Shown here piece after piece: positions 55,327-64,000 of a DNA stretch of 64,000 bases. The stretch comes from Nereocystis luetkeana. Lineage: Eukaryota > Sar > Phaeophyceae > Laminariales > Laminariaceae. The stretch spans positions 6,023,049 to 6,087,048 of the forward strand of contig JARUPZ010000002.1 of NCBI GenBank assembly GCA_031213475.1, written 5' to 3'. Position 1 is the stretch's first letter. Each line of letters opens with the position of its first letter. The translations under genes were made by a program, and so were the position numbers. Under the pieces are notes generated by a model. It was not told where the DNA came from. It ran no database searches and saw only the letters and a program-made list of their open reading frames with translations.

Positions 55327-55545
55327 CGTATGTCGTGCCTGTCGTATCTAGTATGATGACATGGCTTTGCATTGCCCACTGCAGTGCACACTGCACACGT
55401 GGCAACGTAGTATCTCTGTGGCGAAGCTTTGTGACCACAGAACTTGTATCTCTTCTAGGATTGAAGAATCGGCACGGACACTGGTTGTGCTGGATGTCGA
55501 CGGGTAGAAAGAACGGTTTAATGTGAAGAACACACACACACACCT
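55327..55545 (-). repeat. Segment-E-like fragment with (CA)n
   Basis: Resembles parts of 3530-3790 and ends in a (CA)n tract (55531-55545). It lies between the LINE and the resumed LTR-A interior, so it was carried in with, or inserted before, the LINE. Confidence 0.45.
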
Positions 55546-56828
55546 GATGTAGAGTTGTACTTGGTTTTCTTCGAGTGTTTCGTCTTTCATGCACTAGATA
55601 AAGTTATTATTCGATTCCGAGCGACTACATTCGATTCCGAGTGACTACATCGTTCGAATCGCTACTCCCTCCTTCTGATGTAGAGTTCTACTTGGTATCC
55701 TTCGAGTATTTCGACTTTCTGGCACTAGTTAAGTTATTATCCGCTCCTGAGTGACTACACCGTTTGAAGGTACTGGCATTCACGCCACTTCGACTCACGG
55801 CCACTTCTAAGTTGCTTCCAAGTATTTTATCTGTTGAGATATTGAGCTAATGTGAGGGGCTCAGAAACGCCTGGTGCGCCCCTACTGTGGGATGGCTCAC
55901 TAGCCTGGGTAACTATTTTATTCCGAGTAAGTAAGTCGTTTGAAGGTACTGACGTTTGCCACTTCAACTTGCGGGCCCTTCTAAATTGCTTCCAGGTATT
56001 GTATCTGTTGAGATATTGAGCTAATGTGAGGGGCTCAGGAACTTCTGGTGCACCCCTACTGTGGGATGGCTCACTAGCCAGGGTAACTATTTTATTCCAA
56101 GTAAGTATGTCGTTTCAAGGTACTGACGTTTACGCCACCCCCCCAGCACGAACAGTGTCCACTGATGTGACATTTTCGTGCTCAAACAAATCATGAGTCC
56201 CCAAACATCATTCATCCACAACCACGTCCGGATCGTACCCCTTGCATAATGGTTTTTGTGGAGATAGATGTAGAAAGGTGGTGACGAACACCCCCCCAGA
56301 ACGGAAACTACCTACCGCCTATTGGCATTCCAATCACACCTCTCGATTCGTTCCTTCAACACTGGGCCACCATACTTGGAGCATCGAATAGCACGGTATC
56401 CTGTTAGGTTGCGCAGATCATACCAAAGCTTGTCACGTTCCATCTCGGTCATGGGTCTCACAAATGTGTACCTGTGGGTGGTTTAGCTACCTGCACATGC
56501 ACTCGCCCCTTTGGACATCTGGGCATTTAAACGTTATCATACCTGGTATAGTCCTCATGCACGTCTTATGAGACGTATAAGTATCTGTATATTAACTGAA
56601 TCTGCGTGAACAATCCCCAAAGCCTAGGTATTATCACGAAAACGTTTAGCAAAACACTATGGTCTGTAGCTTACTGATGTTGGGTTTAGGAGCCTGGTCG
56701 GTCGTGATATTTGCTTAGCCGTGTCGGACTATACCACTCTCGTAGCTAGGCTCTAGGTATGACTTGCCTCCCATTACCCTGTCACTGATATTGTGCCATC
56801 TTTGCGATCAAAGTTGTGGTCACCTGGA

Positions 56829-57162
56829 TTTTTTTTTTTTCATCTCATTTATTGTCGCACATCTTCTTCTCTCCTTCCAACTCGTAACTTAGATCCGGGG
56901 TCACATAGCAGGCTCTTCTACCCCCTTCCCACTACGGTACGTGCCTTCATTTTTATCGCGAGATGACTTGAGCCTTTTCTTCCCTCGTCGACTCGCATCG
57001 AATTGTGCCTACCCACGCTGCAAGGCGCTCTCAACAATTGAATCCTTTTGATTTTTATTTTTGCAAATAAAGTCAAATGTCCGACCCACCTGGGGCTCTA
57101 ACCCAGGACTCAAAACACCAGTAGAATTCGAGGTTAACCACTTGAACCACCGGGGGGACCGG
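56829..57162 (-). mobile_element. tRNA-derived SINE, copy 2
   Basis: A box complement CCACTTGAACCACC at 57138-57151; the B box is mutated (CTCTAA for CTCGAA at 57096-57101). The tail is a T run at 56829-56840 on the plus strand. The empty site is seen at about 31005-31015. Confidence 0.8.
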
Positions 57163-60100
57163 CAATTTACACTATGATGACAACATTTTGTTTCCAACAT
57201 CAGTCATGCAATTTAGCATTTCTACAACCGTTCTTCTCCGACCAGGCGGATCACATGATACTCGGATACGGACGACAAAAGAGTGATGTGTGGTACGCTC
57301 AACAACCACACGTTCGCGTTCGCAAAATAATGGAACCTTTGGTTTGAAAATTGGGCATATGTAGCCTTTACACCTGTCATTCCATTGCGGGGACGAAACA
57401 CTTGAACTAGGGTCAAAATTGAGGTACATACAGCAGTGCAATACTCAAACGGTTGGAGATGCCCAGTCGTCTTTAAAAACCGTGTCAGATACTTCAACTG
57501 AGTCAAGCTCGGTTGACTCTCCGTTCACCGCGTCTGCGACTAAGACGGCGCATGAGTATGCGTGCTGGGGAGGGGCTTTGTTTTTCTGTCGGAAAATACC
57601 AGGTTTTCTCTCCTCAGCCGATTGGCATTGTGTATCTCGTATCCTCCGCTTAGGATGCATGTATTTGTATTGGAAGCGCAGTCACACTTGCTACAGGCAA
57701 AGCGTTCCGGATAGAAGCTCATGCTCCGGGGTCATTTCGGCGCGATGTAACAAGCGCCTGTTTTCACGCCAAATTTTGGTTTGCTTTCCAGAGTTCCACA
57801 GTAGCCCGCTCTATTCGTTATGCTGGGCGTATTTGGAACGTTAACACTCTACCCCGGTTCATGCCCGGACTGACCAATGTACCACGCAGCCTGCGGCCCT
57901 TGTTGGTGAGCTATTGCAAGCGTTGTCCTGAAGACGTAGTGTATGATTCGCTATTTCAGCACTCTTGTGTTCACACACACCGCAAGTAGAATGTACTTTT
58001 AATAACTGCTGTAGTTCTCCTTTCATTGTCGTTTTCTTTTTGATTTCGGGTGTGCATATAATATTACAGCATGGATACGTTCATGGTGTCCTTTAGTTGC
58101 AATTGATACGGGATGGTAACCCATATCGGGTGCCTCGTTAGTACCGTTCCTCTTACGTATTGGTACTGCACGTGTTTATTTTCTCCTACCAAGATGCACT
58201 TTAGTTACAGCCTGTTTCGTGGCCGGAGTTGATGTGTCCTATTAATAGTGTGATAACATCAATATACCCCACACTCGCACAACCCAGTCTTGACATAATG
58301 CTTTTTTTACAGCAGTATGGGGCCTAAATGACGCGAGTTAGTTCCAGCAGTGTCTTCTTCGCCTGAAACCGTTTGACGTCCACCAACCATGCAGTGTTTC
58401 TTCGTACGCGTTTGCCGATTGTACCTTAAATTATTACTTCGTAGCTATGTATGTACGATACAGGCATATTATGTATTCCCATCCCATTTGTTCTCTTCGC
58501 CCTTTTTTCTCTATCCTTACGTATAAGCATCCGGGGTCACAAAGCAAGCTCTTTGATCCCATCCCAGCATGCCGTCTGTGCCTTGGATTTATATTGCGAG
58601 AAGAGTTCAGTCCTTCGTTGCACCTATATACTCTCGTTAGGCGGTCTCAAATAGTTGATGTGATTCCTTACATTTTATTGTATATATTGCGGGAATCACC
58701 GCCTCACCCATCGTGAGATTCGAGCTCCAACTTTAACGCTGAAAACAGAGGCAATACACAAGACCACAGGGGGCCTTTTGATGAAAGGAATAGGAACCAA
58801 TGCTAACCATGATCAAAACCAACGAAACCATCTCTGGTACCCAATTGGATCTGATATTTGTGTTTCTGTGCTGTTGACAATATTTCATGTAATCGATGCA
58901 GGTAAGAATGCTTTTAACCGAATCTTCAACCATAGACTGGTAAGGACTGCAGTATCGTAGCTCATGCACATCAGTAAATATATCATTGCATACTTCCGTA
59001 GCGTACGAGTACGAGGGGATTACGAGTATACAGCGTATCTGGTAATAGTAGTAGACTGGGGCTGTGTGATGTGATACCAGCTCGGTGTGCTGAAGATACT
59101 ATATTTTACTGTAGTATGTGAATGATGAAGAGAAGACATTATTTGCAGCAGTCGGGATGAAAAAGGTAACGCGACCGTGTGTGTACTGCTTGTGCTCTTT
59201 ACGAGTTTTGTGTGTGTGTTCCTCACCTTAAACCGTTTTTACTTCCCATCGACATCCTGCACAACCAGTGTCCATGCCAATAGTTTTATGCTAGAGATAG
59301 ATTTATTGTGGTCACAAACTACGCCACAGAGATGCCAGTACATTGTTACGTACAGGATATGTATGCAGCAAGCACCGTAGTATTGGGACCCCATGAACAC
59401 ATGTCTTTATGCCCAACTACATCTGTACTGGGTTATCCGTTCTGATTTCATAAATAATTGAAAGGGGCTAATCCTGTGTGTGTTCTTCACATTAAACCGT
59501 TCTTTCTATCCGTCGTCATCCAGCACAATCAGTCAGTGTCCGTCCTGATTCTTTAATCCTAACATGGATTTGCTGGGGTCACAAACTACGCCACGGATAT
59601 GCTACAAACCAGAACGTTGTTACGTACAGCACTACATGTACGTATGCAGTAAGCACAGCAGTAGTATTGAGACCCCACAAACACATTTCTTTATACCCCA
59701 CTACATACATCAGTACTGGGTTGTCCGTTCTGTTTTCTTAGAATTGACAGACGTTCGTGACGTGCGGAGGAACTATTAACATTGAGTAGCGCTGTTTCCT
59801 ACGGCAACGTACGGGATCAGAAGACCATAGGGGGGAAAGCCAGTGAAATGACAACGTACCGAGTAAGAGTACCATAAAAACAGGTAAAACAAGTAATATT
59901 CCCACGTATCGGGTACTATTACCAGAAGACCAGAACATCAGCTATTCCACGTGATGACATATAATGGTTGTCGTGTATAGTTCTCAGTTTTAACGTAGCT
60001 TTCATAGAGTGCTTTCACCCCAATAATAATCGGCCTTGCCACGCACAGCTGAACGGCTTCACAGCAGTATTTCATGCCAGGACACTACGAGTAGCGGTGT

Positions 60101-60223
60101 GCTACGTTGCTGAGGTAATAAGGGACACTAATACCGTAAATGTGTAGGGAAAAAGGTAAAGGTATCCACTCTTGTGAAAGCACGAGGAATTGTGGGCCCA
60201 AGAATCCAGCGATATCATGCTAT

Positions 60224-60578
60224 TTTTTTTTATTTATTTATTTTTCTCATCCCTTTCATTATCTTCGCCCATCTTTTTCTCTCTCTCCTTCTAACTCGTA
60301 ACTCAGTTCCGGGGTCACATAGCAGGCTCTTCTCCCCCCTTCCCGCTACGGTACGTGCCTTCATTTTTATCGCGAGAAGATTTTCAGCCTGTTCTTCCCT
60401 CGTCGACTCGCATCGAATTGTACCTACCCACGCTGCAAGGCGCTCTCAACGATTGAATCCTTTTTTATTTTTGCAAATAAAGTCAAAGTCCGACCCACCT
60501 GGGGCTCGAACCCCGGACTCAAACACAATTTCAAGTAGAATTCGAGGTTAGCCACTTGAACCACCGGGGCGACCGGCT
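60224..60578 (-). mobile_element. tRNA-derived SINE, copy 3, with target duplication
   Basis: Flanked by ATGCTAT at 60217-60223 and 60579-60585. A box at 60552-60565, intact B box GGGGTTCGAGCCCC at 60501-60514 (minus strand). The tail is an A-rich run with AAAT repeats. The best-preserved copy. Confidence 0.85.
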
Positions 60579-62878
60579 ATGCTATACGACTTATAGTACC
60601 ATGAACAGCAGTTCTATAGAAAGTACTAATATTGATAGTGTGAATACATACATCCTTCCCGTGTGTTGTCCTCAACTTTTTGTTCTACCCAGCTTCATCA
60701 GCATACCCCGTATGAATACCATATAGACATACGTTGTGTGCTGTATCCTGATACGTGTCTTTTTCATGACTTGTTACAGCAGTTAAGATGGAAAGAGAGA
60801 TAGACCCAAGGGTCCCTCGGGATCTTACCATACGGCCCACAGCGGTTTTGCACACAGTATTATAGATACCAAATATACGTCGTCCATTGATGTTGTAAAA
60901 AGCATACGTATTGCGAGCCACCCCCCCTGTATGCTTCTCCGTGTATCAATAAAAAAATCGACCCCGTTCCTAAAAAAATAATTAAATATTCCATTCCAGG
61001 GTACAGCAGTAGCAGAGTATGAGTCCCTGTCTTTTTTCCAAATTGCACCATGTACTATCATTGATATTATTAATGGTCGTGTATGGTAATGCCCGTCGTG
61101 AGTACCATGATTCTTTTTCCTTTTCGAGACTACAGATAGTATTTTTTGTAGAGACGAAGATACGCCTTTTCTGTGTGATTTCCGAATTGAGTCGCCTTTG
61201 CTACAGGCAGCTAAGTGTTTGGAGCATGGTACGTTATCCGTAACTACGTACAGCTGCAAACTTAGTACCTTCTACGGGAGGCACTCATCCCGCAACGAGG
61301 TTCAAAAGTACTCCCTGCTGTTTCGATACCAGCCGCGAGATATTCTCCAACAACAGCAGCTACATGTGACATGTGACAACGAAAGTACTGACTGTCGATA
61401 AGGTTGGGCTGACCGATACAGTCGTACACATATTGCCATACCAGGTACATAGTAGTCTAAATGAATACAGCAGAACCATCACGATTTACTCAGATTCCAT
61501 GCCTTTCCGAATACCACGCGCAGCTCGTCACTGGCATGCGCGAATTTTTTATCGCTCACGCGTTTTCTAGCGCTGGCGTGTGTGACTTGAATTTTAAGTC
61601 AATCAGGGCGACACAGCCTACCCCCCCTCCATTTTGTTTTTTGTGCTCGAGGAATACCGTACAGCAAGAAAAATATCCGTATTTTCCTTTGTCAATACGA
61701 CATCAAAACAAAGAGACGAATCGATCCCACGGTTGTGTTTCACCCGCTCTATACCTGTTGGCCTGGTACTGATCAGGATGGGCTGCATCGTGCACCTGCC
61801 ATCACCCCGAACCCTTCGGACACAGCAAGCCAAACCTCCCTCTGTTGTGTGCAAGCTCATCATCGCCCAGCTGAAACTATCAAAACCCCGCAGCCAGTGT
61901 GACCCGTGCCCCACAAGGCCTTGCGTAGCCGATCTTCACCTGCTCCGATTTTCCTCCTGCTTTCCTCTTATGTTTGACTTTCAGTCCTTTAAACGTTATA
62001 CCTGATACTCGAGCACAACGCTCGGTTGGTATGCAAGACGAACAGCAGTGGTGCAACCGGAGGCATCGAAGGGGGTCAAACGTGCATCGGACTTTCCATT
62101 TGTTGTGCGTATGCTCATTTCGTCGTGTTGTAGTCTTGCTAGAGACACACACATGTACGACTAATGATGTAGTTGAAGCATCGCGGCAAGAATGCTAGTC
62201 GCCAAAATATACATGATTTTCTTGAAAGTTCCATTTTCGCCAGCCACCAATGCACAGGAGTGTTGTCGAGGGAGGGGTTCATCGTTCTAGGTTATGTACG
62301 CCCAAACGGCGTAAGGCTCAACATTGTTAGTTTCCGTTATCACCTAACCGAGCAAACGGTGCACGAGAGCATGCGTGTATTATTATAGTGCGTACCGCAC
62401 CTTTGGCTTTTATCGATACCTGTCGGTTGCATTTGGCTTTGAAGACATTATGTGGTCAATAGCATGCAGTCATTTCTTAACGAGCATGCATGTGTATGCG
62501 ATCATGAACAACGAGTGAACATACGAGCACGAGCAACAGGGGAACGGAGCACGAGAAACGAATATGCCTGCATGCATTGACCAGACAAGTATCTTGAAAG
62601 CCTCACGAAACAAGCAGACAGAGCATCATCGGCAGCGTGAATACATAACGGTATATTCCACGAATCACAATCATACAAGGCAGGCAACAACGAAAACATT
62701 GTGCGTGTATGAATATACCGAGTATCCCGTAACATGTTATGCAAGATAGAACATGGGATTGATTATATAAAGAACACGATCACATTATATCACAGCGGTT
62801 TTGCAAACATTCCCAACATTCCTATCGCCTGCACACGTTTTGCGAACACTCCGATCATCTGCAATGCACTTCGGTCGG

Positions 62879-62891
62879 CCTGGGTTCATCA
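62879..62891 (-). promoter_or_regulatory. Candidate primer-binding site of LTR-A
   Basis: TGATGAACCCAGG on the minus strand directly after the LTR end, identical to the site at 6708-6720 of LTR-B. Confidence 0.55.
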
Positions 62892-63449
62892 TGTTACAGC
62901 AGGGTACAGCTCTCAAACGCTAAAAAGGACCCGCGCTCGGTATATCTCTGGGGCTCACCGACCTGCTGGTTGGGAGTTCGAAAAGTGCCTTCGTGTAGTA
63001 ATGATCGGGTCACGCAGAGAATGGATCGATGCAATGCAGTAGTTGCAAGCAGCCAGAGTGAGAAATGGAACAGGAACCACAGACACGATGACGGGCACTA
63101 CGGGCAAGGAAGGGCCCAAGGGGCTGGGGATCGATAGGACAGGTATCACAGATCACTTGGCTTAGACTTTCTTTCTTCACTTGGTGTTTAGTAGACACCG
63201 GGCTGTTTCGTGACCTCGTTACTCGTTCTTTATATGGAACTGAAGGCGTTCCCACACCGGGGATCCTGCCTGCCCCCCTACGAACCGCCCAGAGGATGCT
63301 GAACAAAGCTTGCCCTCTGCCTATCGAATAGATCCGACGCGTGACAATGACCGGGACAGTTGTCTCGCGCCGTATTATCCTCCCCACACCGCTGGTCACG
63401 ACAATCGCAGCGCTATGAACCTCCTACCCTGGCGCCACTCGCTGTAACA
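62892..63449 (-). repeat. LTR-A, 5' LTR
   Basis: 558 bp with intact ends, partner of 48573-49133. The LTR frame 63399 to 63010 is open for 129 codons. Confidence 0.85.
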
Positions 63450-64000
63450 CCACCACCTCGGTATCACAGACTCGCTATAAGGCAGAACCAGAAAAAAAGC
63501 CACGAATCTCTCCGTCCTGACCCTCGATTTGTTTTTTCGGCCCCGCACATCTCGTCTGTTTTTGTTTTCTACGACCGGTGCCCCTCAGACGTGACTCTAG
63601 ATTTTTTTTTCTCGCTCTAACACACCTCTACGATTTTTTTTGCGGCAGTTCCTCACCGCCAACGTGCCTCTCAAATTTTCTTTCTGGCACACATCTCGAC
63701 GATCTTTTGCGGCCGGCGTTCGCCTCAGGTGTAACTCTCTAATTTGTTTTGCGGTCGTTCTTCGCCTCAGGCCTGACTCTAGATTTTTTTTTCTTTTCGG
63801 CCCCGTACATCTCGTCTGTTCTTTTTTACTGCCGGTTCCCCTCCGGTGTGACTCTCGATTTTTTTTCTTTCACCCTAGCACATCTCTACGATATACCAGG
63901 TATGTTGGTTTTGGCGGCAGTTCGTCACCGCCAGCGTGCCTCTCGATTTTTTTCTTTCTCGCGCACATCTTGACGATTGTTTGCGGCCGGCCTTCGCCTC
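63450..64000 (+). repeat. LTR-B leader resumed, with expanded degenerate array
   Basis: After CCAC the LTR-B leader continues (compare 6300-6190 in reverse). From 63520 it becomes an array of degenerate 50-80-bp units containing GACTCTCGATTTTTTTT, CACATCTCGTCTG and GCGGCCG, far longer than the two or three units at 6030-6190. It runs to the window edge. Confidence 0.6.

Larger units (their letters stand above)
55546..62878 (-). repeat. LTR-A non-coding interior
   Basis: In increasing coordinate: minisatellite vestiges with a 171-bp duplication (55550-56140), segment C and flanks (56150-57830), AT-rich block (57830-58720), segment E (58980-62878). The only other features are two SINEs. All frames are short and none resembles a known protein. 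Confidence 0.65.
48573..63449 (-). mobile_element. Complete LTR-A element, nested in LTR-B
   Basis: 5' LTR 62892-63449 with primer site at 62879-62891, 3' LTR 48573-49133 with polypurine tract at 49134-49148. The target duplication CCAC flanks both ends (48569-48572, 63450-63453), and removal of the element restores the LTR-B leader (compare 6260-6300). Length is 14.9 kb, or about 10.1 kb without the 50755-55545 insertion. The interior has no recognisable gag or pol. LTRs look about 90% identical, so the insertion is old. Confidence 0.8.

Overview
The window is a eukaryotic, repeat-saturated block with no recognisable host gene. It holds remnants or complete copies of LTR retrotransposons (Ty3/gypsy-like, Ty1/copia-like and unclassified), a tyrosine-recombinase (YR) element, a non-LTR retrotransposon (LINE), a Tc1/mariner-like DNA transposon with an intron, two SINE-like families and many minisatellites. 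The combination of LINE endonuclease type, YR element and short intron would suit an alga or another protist, but lineage cannot be fixed from this sequence alone. No rRNA gene, free-standing tRNA gene or CRISPR array was seen.

Recurring families (names are mine). LTR-A and LTR-B have LTRs of about 560 and 541 bp that begin TGTTACAG or TGTTGCAG in either direction. They share a G-rich polypurine tract, a primer-site-like sequence (TGRTGAACCCAGG), 4-bp target duplications and one long non-coding internal core. They differ in the LTR body and in the module next to the polypurine tract: B carries a Ty3/gypsy integrase tail, A carries tandem repeats. Element F combines a conserved N-terminal ORF, a Gag-like ORF with a CCCH zinc finger, and a degraded tyrosine recombinase. 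Element D is an LTR element with 250-bp LTRs and no recognisable pol.

Layout. 1-7312: F fragment split by a complete, young LTR-B element (106-7261, minus). 7313-8782: unannotated plus a CAG-rich block. 8783-12940: element D. 12941-13330: 234-bp repeats. 13376-15160: F Gag. 15166-18202: 3' part of an LTR-A element. 18290-18963: deleted F copy containing a SINE. 18964-26815: LTR-B copy interrupted by the spliced transposon (20969-25235). 26816-27672: unannotated plus 234-bp repeats. 27673-31160: LTR-A 3' half. 31161-32795: F Gag. 32800-36553: tandem array and copia remnant. 36554-39200: F element with the recombinase. 39200-45448: LTR-A sequences joined head to head. 45449-47587: F N-terminus, LTR-A scrap, 234-bp repeat ORF. 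47588-64000: an LTR-B element containing a complete LTR-A element (48573-63449), which itself contains a LINE and two tRNA-derived SINEs.

These parts do not form a host pathway. LTR-A and LTR-B look like large non-autonomous elements that would need enzymes supplied in trans. The LTR-B copy at 106-7261 has LTRs differing at only about 3 of 541 positions although it encodes no complete polymerase.
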